Below are positions 1-8,913 of a DNA stretch of 64,000 nucleotides, piece by piece. This stretch comes from Herbiconiux sp. A18JL235 (GTDB taxonomy: Bacteria; Actinomycetota; Actinomycetes; Actinomycetales; Microbacteriaceae): contig NZ_CP162511.1 of NCBI RefSeq assembly GCF_040939305.1, positions 3,906,001 through 3,970,000 of the forward strand, in the 5' to 3' direction. Each line of letters starts with the position of its first letter. Positions within the stretch are counted from its first letter, which is position 1. The notes beneath the pieces were generated by a model. That model worked only from the letters and a program-made list of their open reading frames with translations. It made no database searches and had not been told where the DNA came from. Both the position numbers and the translations under genes were made by a program.

Positions 1-16
1 CAACGAGGAGGTCGAC

Positions 17-973
17 GTGAGCAGTCTTGGCGAGTTGCGCAGCATCGCGCTGAACGCCCGGCGCGGTCGCAACGGGCCGAAGGAGAAGAAGCCCGACACG
101 CTGGCGGCCTACCTGTTCCTGCTGCCCTGGCTGATCGGCCTGGTGGTCTTCACGGTCGGCCCGATGCTGGCATCGCTCTACCTGTCGTTCACCGACTACA
201 ACCTGCTCCAGTCACCTCTGCTGAAGCCTCCTGCCTTCACCGGTCTCGACAACTACGTCGACATGATCGGCGACGCCGCGTTCTGGAACGCGTTCCGCGT
301 CACCGTGACCTACGTGGTCATCTCAGTGCCCATCCAGCTCGCCGTCGCCCTCGGCCTCGCGCTGCTGCTCGACCGCGGCATGCGGGGCCTGCCCATCTAC
401 CGGTCGATCTTCTACCTGCCGAGCCTGCTCGGCGGCTCCGTGGCCATCGCCATCCTGTGGCGACAGGTGTTCGGGAAGGACGGGCTCGTCAACGGGTTCC
501 TGGCGATCTTCGGCGTCGACGGGCCGGGGTGGATCGGGCACCCCGACTTCGCCCTCGGCACCATCATCGTGCTGCATATCTGGACCTTCGGCTCCCCGAT
601 GGTGATCTTCCTCGCCGGGCTCCGGCAGATCCCCGAGATGTACTACGAGGCGGCCTCGGTCGACGGGGCCGGCAAGATCCGCCGCTTCTTCACCATCACC
701 CTGCCGTTGCTCACGCCGATCATCTTCTTCAACCTCGTGCTGCAGATCATCTTCGCGTTCCAGACCTTCACGCAGGCCTATGTGGTCTCGGGAGGCACCG
801 GAGGGCCGGCCGATTCCACCATGTTCTACACGCTGTTCCTCTACCGGATCGGGTTCCTCGAATACGACATGGGCTACGCCTCGGCGATGGCCTGGTTCCT
901 GCTCATCGTGATCGCGGTGTTCACCGCGGTCAACTTCTGGCTATCGAAATTCTGGGTGTTCTATGACGACTGA
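17..973 (+). CDS. Sugar ABC transporter permease, MalF/UgpA type
   Basis: Inner-membrane subunit of a binding-protein-dependent carbohydrate importer. The 318-residue protein has a hydrophilic N-terminus, a first membrane helix near residues 30-58 and further helices to the C-terminus. The EAA loop that contacts the ATPase is clear at residues 211-231 (EAASVDGAGK, then a TLP). A GAGGAGG ribosome site lies 5-11, six bases before the GTG start. It overlaps the next permease by 11 bases, so the two are probably translated as a pair. The binding protein should lie just outside the window. The ATPase is not local, as is usual for MsiK-type systems. The substrate is inferred from the neighbours to be a uronic acid or uronide. 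Confidence 0.92.
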   Translation: MSSLGELRSIALNARRGRNGPKEKKPDTLAAYLFLLPWLIGLVVFTVGPMLASLYLSFTDYNLLQSPLLKPPAFTGLDNYVDMIGDAAFWNAFRVTVTYVVISVPIQLAVALGLALLLDRGMRGLPIYRSIFYLPSLLGGSVAIAILWRQVFGKDGLVNGFLAIFGVDGPGWIGHPDFALGTIIVLHIWTFGSPMVIFLAGLRQIPEMYYEAASVDGAGKIRRFFTITLPLLTPIIFFNLVLQIIFAFQTFTQAYVVSGGTGGPADSTMFYTLFLYRIGFLEYDMGYASAMAWFLLIVIAVFTAVNFWLSKFWVFYDD

Positions 974-1910
974 GAACCTTCTCGCCAAGCCGGCCGCCGA
1001 GGCCGCCTCCGCCCCGGGCACGGAGGGAGACTCCCCGCAGAAGCCCGCCCGCAGCACCCGCTCGAGCGCGTCGTACCGCGCGCGCAGCCGCGTGTTCTCG
1101 ACGCTCAAGCACATCGGCCTCATCGCGGCCTCGCTCGTGATGATCTACCCGCTGCTGTGGCTCGTGGTCTCGAGCTTCAAACCGAACGACGAGATCTTCC
1201 GCGACCTCACGCTGTTCACGACCAACTTCACGGTCGAGAACTACGTCAACGGCTGGAACGACCTGCAGGTGCCGTTCGGGGTGTCGCTGCTGAACTCCAC
1301 GATCATCGCGGCGGGAGCGATCATCGGCAACCTGGTGTCGTGCTCCCTGGCGGCCTACGCCTTCGGCCGGCTCAACTTCCGCGGCCGCACGCTGCTGTTC
1401 GCGCTCATGCTCGCCACCATCATGCTGCCGTTCCAGGTGGTGCTCATCCCGCAGTTCACCATCTTCAAGGAGCTCGGCTGGCTGAACACCTTCCTGCCGC
1501 TCATCGTTCCGAAGTTCCTCGCCACCGACGCCTTCTTCGTCTTCCTGATGGTGCAGTTCATCCGCGCCCTGCCGAAGGAGATCTTCGAGGCCGCGCGCAT
1601 CGACGGTGCGGGCCACCTGCGCACCTTCGTGCAGGTCACGCTGCCGCTCATGGTGCCCGCTCTCGCCACCACCGCCATCTTCACCTTCATCTGGACCTGG
1701 GGCGACTTCTTCGGCCCGCTCATCTACCTGCGGCTGCCCGAGTTGTTCCCCTCCTCCGTCGCGCTGAAGGGGTTCATCGACGCCCAGTCGAGTTCCGACT
1801 TCGGGTCGATGTTCGCCATGTCGGTGCTCTCGCTCATCCCCCTGTTCCTGGCGTTCCTCATCGGGCAGCGCTTCTTGATCAAGGGCTTCGCCACGACGGG
1901 AATCAAGTGA
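963..1910 (+). CDS. Sugar ABC transporter permease, MalG type
   Basis: Second membrane subunit of the same importer (315 residues). A long polar, Ala/Ser/Pro-rich N-terminus (about residues 1-48) precedes the first helix. The EAA motif is at about residues 209-229 (EAARIDGAGHLR). The ATG lies inside the 3' end of the upstream permease, and the stop codon shares its last base with the ATG of the following dehydrogenase (TGATG). It is therefore embedded in a single polycistron. MalF and MalG homologues form the heterodimeric channel of CUT1 importers; the substrate cannot be read from this sequence. Confidence 0.92.
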   Translation: MTTENLLAKPAAEAASAPGTEGDSPQKPARSTRSSASYRARSRVFSTLKHIGLIAASLVMIYPLLWLVVSSFKPNDEIFRDLTLFTTNFTVENYVNGWNDLQVPFGVSLLNSTIIAAGAIIGNLVSCSLAAYAFGRLNFRGRTLLFALMLATIMLPFQVVLIPQFTIFKELGWLNTFLPLIVPKFLATDAFFVFLMVQFIRALPKEIFEAARIDGAGHLRTFVQVTLPLMVPALATTAIFTFIWTWGDFFGPLIYLRLPELFPSSVALKGFIDAQSSSDFGSMFAMSVLSLIPLFLAFLIGQRFLIKGFATTGIK

Positions 1911-3295
1911 TGCACACCCCCTCCCCCCGCCTCCGCTACGCGCTCGTCGGCTCCGGCTCGCGCGCCCAGATGTACCTCGACGCCATCGCCGGCGAGCATG
2001 CCGACGTCGCCGAGCTGGTGGCCTGGACCGACACCAACCCGGGCAGGCAGCAGTGGTCGCTCGCGCAGCGGCCCGAGCTCGGCAGCCCGGTGCGGTTCGA
2101 ACCGGATGCGCTGGCCGACGCCATCCGCACGCACCGCATCGACCGGGTCGTCATCACCTCCCCCGACTTCACGCACGCCGACTACATCGTCGAGTCGCTC
2201 GAGGCGGGTGCCGACGCCATAGTCGAGAAGCCGCTCACCACCACCGAAGACGGGGTGAGGCGCATCGCCGAGGCGGTGGAGCGCACGGGCCGCACGGTCA
2301 CCATCACCTTCAACTACCGGTATTCACCGCGCAACAGCGAGCTGAAGCGGGTGATCGCCTCCGGTGAGATCGGCGAGGTCACGAGCGTCCACTTCGAATG
2401 GATGCTCGACACGGCCCACGGCGCCGACTACTTCCGGCGCTGGCACCGCGAGAAGGCGAACTCGGGCGGGCTGCTCATCCACAAGTCGAGCCATCACTTC
2501 GACCTGGTCAACTGGTGGCTGGCTGCGGCGCCCACGCGCGTGTTCGCGAGCGGCGGCCTGCGGTTCTACGGCGCCTCGAACGCCGAGGCACGCGGGCTCG
2601 GTCCCCGGCCCTCACGCGGCACCGGCGACTCGCCCCTGCGCGACGCCTTCAGCCTCGATCTGCGCACCGACCCGGTGTGGGAGGGGCTCTACCTGCAGCA
2701 GGAGTCGTTCGACGGCTACCTGCGCGACCGCGACGTGTTCGACGAGGGCATCACCATCGAGGACAACCTCTCGCTCGTGGTCGACTACGACCAGGGCGCG
2801 AGCATGTCGTACTCCCTCACCGCCCACTCGCCCTGGGAGGGCTACACGGTCTCGGTGAACGGCACCAAGGGCCGCGCCGAGCTCAGCGTCGTCGAGCGCG
2901 GCATCGTCCTCGTCGACGAAGACGGCCGCACCGTCGTCGACCCGAGCGCGCGCCCCGACCTCGTCACCGACGACCCTGCCCGGCCGGTCGCCGACCGGCT
3001 GCTCGTGCAGAACCACTTCGGCACGGCCCGCGAGGTGCCCATCCCCGTGGCGGAGGGCGGCCACGGCGGCGGAGACGCGCAGCTGCTGCGCGACGTGTTC
3101 GAGGGCGCTCGGCCCGACCCGCTCGGCCGCACGGCCGGCTGGCTGGAGGGGGTGCGCTCGGTCGTGGTGGGGCTGGCGGGCAACCGCTCGCTCGAGACCG
3201 GGCAGGCCGTGCGCATCGCCGAGCTCGACCTCGGTGCCGGCGCGCAGGCGCTCGAGCGGGTCGCTCCCCGCACGGCCGGGGCGATGGGCCGATGA
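1910..3295 (+). CDS. Gfo/Idh/MocA-family oxidoreductase
   Basis: NAD(P)-dependent sugar or cyclitol dehydrogenase, 461 residues, longer than the usual 330-390. The N-terminal Rossmann fold opens with VGSGSRAQ, and the family EKP motif follows at about residue 106 (VEKPLTTT). A HKSSHHFD stretch in the C-terminal domain is typical of family members that act on open or cyclic sugars. The ATG is fixed by the TGATG junction with the permease; the frame stays open further upstream, but that is only shadow of the permease. The stop overlaps the next gene by four bases. In this operon it may prepare a sugar acid or glycoside for the downstream pathway; the exact reaction is unknown. Confidence 0.88.
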   Translation: MHTPSPRLRYALVGSGSRAQMYLDAIAGEHADVAELVAWTDTNPGRQQWSLAQRPELGSPVRFEPDALADAIRTHRIDRVVITSPDFTHADYIVESLEAGADAIVEKPLTTTEDGVRRIAEAVERTGRTVTITFNYRYSPRNSELKRVIASGEIGEVTSVHFEWMLDTAHGADYFRRWHREKANSGGLLIHKSSHHFDLVNWWLAAAPTRVFASGGLRFYGASNAEARGLGPRPSRGTGDSPLRDAFSLDLRTDPVWEGLYLQQESFDGYLRDRDVFDEGITIEDNLSLVVDYDQGASMSYSLTAHSPWEGYTVSVNGTKGRAELSVVERGIVLVDEDGRTVVDPSARPDLVTDDPARPVADRLLVQNHFGTAREVPIPVAEGGHGGGDAQLLRDVFEGARPDPLGRTAGWLEGVRSVVVGLAGNRSLETGQAVRIAELDLGAGAQALERVAPRTAGAMGR

Positions 3296-4227
3296 GCCGC
3301 ATCATCGTCACCGGAGGCTCGGGTCGGCTCGGCCGGAGCGTGGTCGCCGTGCTGGCCGAGGCCGGGCACGAGGTGTTCTCCCTCGATCGCACCCGGGTCG
3401 AGGGGCTGCCCGCCGAGCAGATCGTCGTCGACCTCTCCGAGGAGGGTGCCGCGGCCGCGTGCTTCGAGCGCGTCCGCCCCGACGGCGTGGTGCACCTGGC
3501 CGCCGTGGCGGTGCCGTTCAGCGAGCCCGACCGCGCGACCTTCGCCACCAACACCGACCTCGCCTGGACCGTGCTCGAGGCGAGCCTCGCGGTGGGCGCG
3601 GCGTCGCTGCTCATCGCGAGCAGCCCGACCGTGATCGGGTACGGCTCGCCGAGCGGCTGGGAGCCGGCCTACCTGCCCATCGACGAACGGCATCCGCGTG
3701 CCCCGTGGAACAGCTACGCCCTGTCGAAGCTCGCCGTCGAGGAGCTCGTCGCCATGGCGGCGCGGAGAGACGGCGACCGGCTACGGGTCGGGGCGTTCCG
3801 CCCGTGCTACGTCATCGCGCCCGAGGAGTGGGAGGGCGCCGAGACGCAGCAGGGCCACACGGTTCGCCAGCGGCTCGACGACCCGGCACTCTCGGCGGTC
3901 GCCCTGTTCAACTACGTCGACGCCCGCGACGCCGGCGACTTCGTGCGCCTGTGGCTGGAGCAGGCGGCGACGCTGCCGAACGGCACCACCTTCTTCGTCG
4001 GAGCCCACGACTCCCTGGTGACGGCACCGCTCCCCGACGCGCTGGCGCAGCACGTGCCCGCCGCGGGCGGCCATGCGATCGCCGCCGACGGCGCCGTGTT
4101 CAGCAGCCACCTGGCCGAGGAGCTGCTCGGCTGGCGCCCACGACGGAGCTGGCGCACCGAGCTGCGCATGCCCGAGCAGCCCGCCGCTCCCTCATCCCGC
4201 ACGATCTCGGAGGTCGAACTTGCCTGA
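3292..4227 (+). CDS. NAD-dependent epimerase/dehydratase, uronate-dehydrogenase-like
   Basis: Extended short-chain dehydrogenase of 311 residues. The nucleotide loop is TGGSGRLG at residues 7-14, and the catalytic Tyr-x3-Lys is in SYALSKLAVEE. Members of this family include uronate dehydrogenase, which oxidises glucuronate or galacturonate to the aldarolactone. The next three genes encode the enzymes that would carry an aldarate to 2-oxoglutarate, so that role is the best guess, although the protein is longer than typical Udh (about 265). An ATGA overlap fixes the start. UDP-sugar epimerase is the main alternative. Confidence 0.75.
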   Translation: MSRIIVTGGSGRLGRSVVAVLAEAGHEVFSLDRTRVEGLPAEQIVVDLSEEGAAAACFERVRPDGVVHLAAVAVPFSEPDRATFATNTDLAWTVLEASLAVGAASLLIASSPTVIGYGSPSGWEPAYLPIDERHPRAPWNSYALSKLAVEELVAMAARRDGDRLRVGAFRPCYVIAPEEWEGAETQQGHTVRQRLDDPALSAVALFNYVDARDAGDFVRLWLEQAATLPNGTTFFVGAHDSLVTAPLPDALAQHVPAAGGHAIAADGAVFSSHLAEELLGWRPRRSWRTELRMPEQPAAPSSRTISEVELA

Positions 4228-5131
4228 ACTCACCATGAACGACGGAGTGCTGTTCTTCCCCGTCACTCCCTTCGACGGGAACGACCGGGTCGACGGCGAG
4301 CTGCTCGGGCGGCACGTCGCCGAGCGGGTGGCGGACGGCGCCGCCGCGGTGTTCGCCGCCTGCGGCACCGGCGAGTTCCACGCGCTCTCGCACGGCGAGT
4401 ACGAGACGGCGGTCGCGGCGGCGGTGGCCGCCACCGGCGGAGCCGTGCCCGTGGTCGCGGGAACGGGCGGGCCGCTCGGCCACGCCAAGGACTGCGCCAG
4501 GAGCGCCGATCGCCTCGGCGCCGACGGACTCCTCGTGATGCCGCCCTATCTGGTGGGCGGCCCGCAGCGCGGCCTCGTGGCCTACGTCGAGGCCCTCGCC
4601 GCCACCACCGAGCTGCCGCTCATCGTCTATCACCGCGGCAGCGCGACGTTCACCCCCGAGTCGATCGAGGCGCTGCTCCGCATCCCGTCGGTGGTGGGCG
4701 TGAAAGACGGTGTCGGCGACGTCGCGGCGGCCCAGCAGTTCGTGCGGGTGGCAGCGGCGAGCGGTCGCCAGGTGCTGTTCTTCAACGGACTGCTCACCGC
4801 CGAGCTCAGTCAGGCCGCCTACCGCGCGATCGGCGTGCCCCTCTACTCCTCGGCAGTCTTCGCCATGGCCCCCGAGATCGCGACGGCGTTCTTCGTGGCG
4901 CACCGCGACGGCGACTCGAAGCACACGGCAGCCCTCCTCGACGGCTTCTACAGCCCGCTGGTGCGGCTGCGCGACGAGACGCCAGGGTTCGCCGTGTCGC
5001 TCATCAAGACCGGGCTACGCCTGTCGGGGCTCCCGGTCGGTTCCGTGCGGGCCCCCCTCGTCGACCCCTCCCCCGAGCAGACCGACCGGCTCGCCGCACT
5101 GCTCGATCGCGGACGCGAGCTGGTGGCGTGA
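4220..5131 (+). CDS. 5-dehydro-4-deoxyglucarate dehydratase (KdgD-like)
   Basis: Class I aldolase-fold enzyme of the DHDPS/NAL superfamily, 303 residues, the usual KdgD length. Known KdgD converts 5-keto-4-deoxy-glucarate to alpha-ketoglutarate semialdehyde, CO2 and water. The Schiff-base lysine is in VVGVKDG (Lys162), with the partner tyrosine in IVYHRG (Tyr137) and a GTGEF substrate loop. I chose the TTG at 4220 because GGAGG at 4209-4213 lies six bases before it. The ATG at 4235 is too far from this site. The start overlaps the upstream gene by eight bases and the stop overlaps the next GTG. The adjoining KGSADH-like gene supports the assignment. Confidence 0.85.
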   Translation: MPELTMNDGVLFFPVTPFDGNDRVDGELLGRHVAERVADGAAAVFAACGTGEFHALSHGEYETAVAAAVAATGGAVPVVAGTGGPLGHAKDCARSADRLGADGLLVMPPYLVGGPQRGLVAYVEALAATTELPLIVYHRGSATFTPESIEALLRIPSVVGVKDGVGDVAAAQQFVRVAAASGRQVLFFNGLLTAELSQAAYRAIGVPLYSSAVFAMAPEIATAFFVAHRDGDSKHTAALLDGFYSPLVRLRDETPGFAVSLIKTGLRLSGLPVGSVRAPLVDPSPEQTDRLAALLDRGRELVA

Positions 5132-6207
5132 CGGCACCCCGCCTCGCCTCGGCCGAGGTGCGACTGCACACCATCCCGCTGCGACGCCCCTGGGGTTCCG
5201 ACGTCGTCGATGTGCGGGTGATCACCGTCGACGTCGTCGACAGCGACGGATGCGCGGGGCACGGCTTCACCTGGACCCCCACGATCGGTGGGCGCGCGGT
5301 GCTGGCCCTGCTGCACGACGACATCATCCCGTTCGCGATCGGCCGCGAGATCGGGCCGGCGCTCTGGCAGGAGTGCTGGGAGCGCATCCACGAGGCCGGT
5401 GGCGGTGGTGTCACCACGATCGCCCTCGCGGGGCTCGACCTCGCCCTGTGGGATCTCCGGGCGCGACGCGAGAACGTGTCGCTGCCCGAGCTGCTGGGGC
5501 GGCGGCACGAGCGGGTGCCCGCCTACGGCAGCGGGGTGAACCTCCACTATTCCGACGAGGAGCTCGTCGCCCAGGTCGAGCGGTGGGTGGCCTCGGGATT
5601 CGATGGCGTGAAGATCAAGGTCGGCAGGCCCGAGCTCGCCGACGACCTGCGCCGGCTGGCCGCCGTGCGCGAGGTGCTCGGCCCGGAGCGGGCGCTCATG
5701 ATCGACGCGAACCAGCGGTGGGACCTCGAGACGGCGACCCTCGCCGCCCGGGCGGTCGCCGAGTACGACGTGCGCTGGCTCGAGGAGCCGCTGCGCGCCG
5801 ACGATCTCGCCGGGCACGCCGAGCTGCGCCGCCGCAGCCCCGTGCCGATCGCGCTCGGGGAGAACCTGCACACCCGGTATCGCTTCCGCGACTTCATCGA
5901 CGCGGGTGCCGTCGACGTCGTGCAGCCCAACGTCGTGAGGGTCGGTGGCATCACGCCGTTCCTCGAGATCGCCGCGCTCGCACGCTCGCGGGGTGTCGAG
6001 CTCGCACCGCACCTGCTGCCCGAGCTCTCGGCCCAGCTCGCGTTCACGCTGCCCGAGGCGCCCTGGGTCGAAGACGTCGAAGACGCCGGCTTCGGGCAGC
6101 TCGGCGCGCTGGTCGAGCCGAGCGGGGTGGAGATCGCCCGCGGATGGGCGACGGGCGGGCCGCGGCTCGGGCTCGGCATCCGATTTCACAGTGAGGAGTC
6201 CCCATGA
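5128..6207 (+). CDS. Mandelate racemase/muconate lactonizing-family enzyme (enolase superfamily)
   Basis: Enolase-superfamily enzyme of 359 residues, probably an aldarate dehydratase or aldarolactone cycloisomerase feeding KdgD. An N-terminal capping domain is followed by the barrel with KxK general base (GVKIKVG, Lys162/Lys164), metal ligands Asp193 (DANQRW), Glu219 or Glu220 (WLEEP) and Glu245 (GEN), and His295 (LAPHLLPEL). The usual Asp of the His-Asp dyad is Asn268 (QPNVVRVGG), a notable change that affects the reaction prediction. A GTG start overlaps the upstream stop (GTGA). D-galactarolactone cycloisomerase and glucarate or galactarate dehydratase are the leading candidates. Confidence 0.85.
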   Translation: MTAPRLASAEVRLHTIPLRRPWGSDVVDVRVITVDVVDSDGCAGHGFTWTPTIGGRAVLALLHDDIIPFAIGREIGPALWQECWERIHEAGGGGVTTIALAGLDLALWDLRARRENVSLPELLGRRHERVPAYGSGVNLHYSDEELVAQVERWVASGFDGVKIKVGRPELADDLRRLAAVREVLGPERALMIDANQRWDLETATLAARAVAEYDVRWLEEPLRADDLAGHAELRRRSPVPIALGENLHTRYRFRDFIDAGAVDVVQPNVVRVGGITPFLEIAALARSRGVELAPHLLPELSAQLAFTLPEAPWVEDVEDAGFGQLGALVEPSGVEIARGWATGGPRLGLGIRFHSEESP

Positions 6208-7688
6208 CCACGACCGAGACCTCCCCTGCCTCGACTGAGGTGCGTCGCCGCGCGTCGGAGGCCGAGCGCGCGTTCTCCGTCACCGCCGCATCCTCCCCCG
6301 AGACGCGTGTCGCGTGGCTGCAGGCCGTCGCCGACGCGCTCGACGCGCACGCCGACGAGCTCGTGGCGGTCGCCGACCGGGAGACGGCGCTCGGCGCCGG
6401 CCGGCTGCGCGGCGAGGTGGCGCGCACCACGGGGCAGCTGCGCCTGTTCGCCGACGTCGTGACCGAGGGCTCGTACCTCGAGGCGGTCATCGACCATGCG
6501 GTGCCCTCGGCCGCTCCGCCCCGGCCCGACCTGAGGCGCATGCTGAGGCCGATCGGGCCGGTGGCGGTGTTCGCCGCTTCGAACTTCCCGTTCGCGTTCT
6601 CGGTGGCCGGGGGCGACACCGCGTCGGCCCTCGCCGTGGGGTGCCCGGTGATCGTGAAGGCGCACCCCGGGCATCCGGAGCTCTCCCGGCGCACGGGGTC
6701 TCTCGTCGCCTCGGCGCTGCGCGGAGCGGGGGCGCCGGGGGGTGTGTTCGCCCTCGTCGAGGGCTATGAGGCCGGGCCGGCGCTGGTCGACGACCCGGCC
6801 ATCCGGGCTGTCGCCTTCACCGGTTCTCTGGCAGGAGGGCGGGCGCTGCACGACCGTGCCGCCCGGCGACCATCGCCCATCCCGTTCTTCGGGGAACTCG
6901 GCAGCCTGAACCCGGTGGTCGTCACACCGGGCGCCGACGCCGCCACCGGAGCCCGGCTCGCGGAGGAGCTCGCCGGCTCGTTCCAGCTGGGGGCCGGGCA
7001 GTTCTGCACCAAGCCGGGCGTGGTGTTCGTGCCCGAGGGCTCGGTGCTGGAAGAGGCCCTGCCGCAGCACGTGGGCGGAGGCGCGGCGGCGCTGCTGACC
7101 CCCTCGATCGCCACCGGGTTCGACGAGGGGGTGCGACGGCTGGCAGCCACCGAGGGCGTCTCCGTCGTCGCGGGTCGCCTCGACGCGCTCGGCCCGGATG
7201 CCGTAGCCGACGAGGGCGCGCGCCCCGTGGTTCTCGCCGTCGACGCCTCGACCCTGGCCGAGCGGCCCGACGACATCCTCACCGAGGTCTTCGGCCCGGT
7301 CACCGTGCTCGTGCGCTACACCGGAGACGCCGGTGGCGACGACCTCACCCACGCGCTCGACGCGCTCGAGGGGAGTCTCACCGCGACACTGCACGCCGCG
7401 CCGGGCGAGCCGGTCGAGCCCGTTCTCCGCCGCCTCGAGACCCTCGCCGGGCGGGTGCTGTTCGAGGGGTGGCCCACCGGGGTCGCGGTGAACTGGGCGC
7501 AGCACCACGGTGGCCCGTGGCCCGCGACGACGTCGGCGCACACCTCCGTGGGGGCGACGGCGGTGCGCCGCTTCCTCCGCCCGATCGCGTACCAGAGCGC
7601 GCCGGCCGGCTCGCTGCCCGAGGCGCTGCGCGACGACAACCCCCTCCGCATCCCGCGTCGGGTCGACGGCGAACTCGTGCTGCCGTGA
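6204..7688 (+). CDS. Alpha-ketoglutarate semialdehyde dehydrogenase (2,5-dioxovalerate dehydrogenase)
   Basis: NAD(P)+-dependent aldehyde dehydrogenase of 494 residues. It carries the KGSADH-type signature FGELGSLNPV (general base Glu231), the catalytic cysteine Cys268 in GAGQFCTKPG, and Asn127 in ASNFPFAFS. KGSADH oxidises alpha-ketoglutarate semialdehyde to 2-oxoglutarate, the last step of oxidative uronate, aldarate and pentose routes. This fits exactly after a KdgD-like dehydratase and an enolase-superfamily enzyme. ATGA overlap at the start and GTGA overlap at the end place it within one operon. Confidence 0.9.
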   Translation: MTTTETSPASTEVRRRASEAERAFSVTAASSPETRVAWLQAVADALDAHADELVAVADRETALGAGRLRGEVARTTGQLRLFADVVTEGSYLEAVIDHAVPSAAPPRPDLRRMLRPIGPVAVFAASNFPFAFSVAGGDTASALAVGCPVIVKAHPGHPELSRRTGSLVASALRGAGAPGGVFALVEGYEAGPALVDDPAIRAVAFTGSLAGGRALHDRAARRPSPIPFFGELGSLNPVVVTPGADAATGARLAEELAGSFQLGAGQFCTKPGVVFVPEGSVLEEALPQHVGGGAAALLTPSIATGFDEGVRRLAATEGVSVVAGRLDALGPDAVADEGARPVVLAVDASTLAERPDDILTEVFGPVTVLVRYTGDAGGDDLTHALDALEGSLTATLHAAPGEPVEPVLRRLETLAGRVLFEGWPTGVAVNWAQHHGGPWPATTSAHTSVGATAVRRFLRPIAYQSAPAGSLPEALRDDNPLRIPRRVDGELVLP

Positions 7689-8872
7689 CGGCGGGTGCCG
7701 CTCTCACCGGCGCGGATCTCGCCGCCACGATCGCCGGCGCCCTCGACCTCGAGCTGTCCGACGACGGGGTGAGGCCCTGGCGTCTCCCACCCGCAGCGCG
7801 CCGCTACGCCCCACCGGCGCTAGCCCTCATGGCGGAGTTCTGCGCCGGCGTCCACCTCCGGATGCTCACCGCGGCTCCCACGATCACGCTCGAGGTCACG
7901 GTGACCCGCCTGCAGCAGCGCGGTGCCTCCGCGGCGCCGGCGGTCGCCCCCTTCGTCGCCGTGGTCGACGGCCGCCCGAGCGACCGTGTGGACGTGGACG
8001 AAGGCGTGCTGGTGCGCGAGCACGACGATCGCTCGCTCCATCGCGAGGACGGTGCGCGCAGCATCGTCGCGCTCCGGCTCTCCGAGGCGACGGCGCCTGC
8101 GCCGCGGCTCGTCGAGGTGTGGCTGCCCGCCGATGCCGGCGTGGTCCTGCACTCGGTGGGTGCAGCATCCGCTCTGCTGCCGGCACCGGTCGACGAGCGC
8201 CCGCGCTGGCTGCACTACGGCAGCTCGATCAGTCACGGCGGGTCGGCGGGCACGCCGCTCGGCACCTGGCCGAGGCTGGCCGCCGCCCGGCTGGGGGTGG
8301 TCGGCGTCAACCTCGGGTTCGGCGGCAACGCCCTGCTCGACCCCGCCGTCGCGCGCGCCCTCGCCGCCGAGCCCGCCGCGGCGATCACGCTCGAGGTCGG
8401 CATCAACATCGTCGGAGCCGACGCGATGCGCGAGCGCGTCTTCGTGCCCGTGCTGCACGGCTTCCTCGACACCCTGCGCGAGGGCCACCCCACCACCCCG
8501 ATCGGCATCGTCACCGCGTTCGCCTGCCCCGCCGTCGAGACGACGCCCGGCCCCATCCGCGCGGGCGACGACGGGCGGGCGACCGGCACGCCGCGCGAGG
8601 TACGCCCCGGCGACGGCACCCTCACCCTCGCTCGCACGCGAGACCTCATCGAGCACGTCGTCGCGCGGCGCGCGCCCTCCGATCCGGCCCTCCACCTCAT
8701 CGACGGCCTGTCGCTCCTCGGCACCGACGAGCACCACCACCTGCCCGACGGCCTCCACCCCGACCCGGCCGGCCACGCCCTCATCGCCGCCCGCTTCGCC
8801 GTCCAGGCGTCAGCCGGGGGTGCGGGCTCAGCGGCAGGGCGGGTCTTCGCCGGCCTGCGCCTCGCGCCGTAG
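7685..8872 (+). CDS. SGNH/GDSL-family hydrolase
   Basis: Probable carbohydrate esterase, 395 residues, with no signal peptide and therefore cytoplasmic. An N-terminal beta-rich region (about 1-170) precedes the SGNH domain. Block I is YGSSISHGG with the nucleophile at about Ser181. Block II has a GFGGNAL sequence, and block V is LPDGLHPDPAGH with the Asp-His pair. The GTG start overlaps the dehydrogenase stop. Last gene of the sugar-acid operon; it may deacylate an imported, acetylated or methyl-esterified oligosaccharide, as acetyl-xylan or rhamnogalacturonan acetyl esterases do. That substrate is a guess. Confidence 0.82.
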   Translation: MTAGAALTGADLAATIAGALDLELSDDGVRPWRLPPAARRYAPPALALMAEFCAGVHLRMLTAAPTITLEVTVTRLQQRGASAAPAVAPFVAVVDGRPSDRVDVDEGVLVREHDDRSLHREDGARSIVALRLSEATAPAPRLVEVWLPADAGVVLHSVGAASALLPAPVDERPRWLHYGSSISHGGSAGTPLGTWPRLAAARLGVVGVNLGFGGNALLDPAVARALAAEPAAAITLEVGINIVGADAMRERVFVPVLHGFLDTLREGHPTTPIGIVTAFACPAVETTPGPIRAGDDGRATGTPREVRPGDGTLTLARTRDLIEHVVARRAPSDPALHLIDGLSLLGTDEHHHLPDGLHPDPAGHALIAARFAVQASAGGAGSAAGRVFAGLRLAP

Positions 8873-8891
8873 CAGGGTCGGACGTCAGCCC

Positions 8892-8906
8892 CTCGTCCCC
8901 GACGAG
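8892..8906. terminator. Possible bidirectional terminator hairpin
   Basis: CTCGTC, loop CCC, GACGAG forms a perfect six-pair hairpin in the 41 bases between two convergent genes. There is no T run, so a factor-independent role is doubtful. Confidence 0.3.
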
Positions 8907-8913
8907 CCACGGC

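Noticed and set aside
1157..1909. N-terminal extension of the Gfo/Idh gene reading back through the MalG permease
   Set aside because: The permease is certain in the other frame and the TGATG junction at 1908-1912 gives a natural start at 1910.
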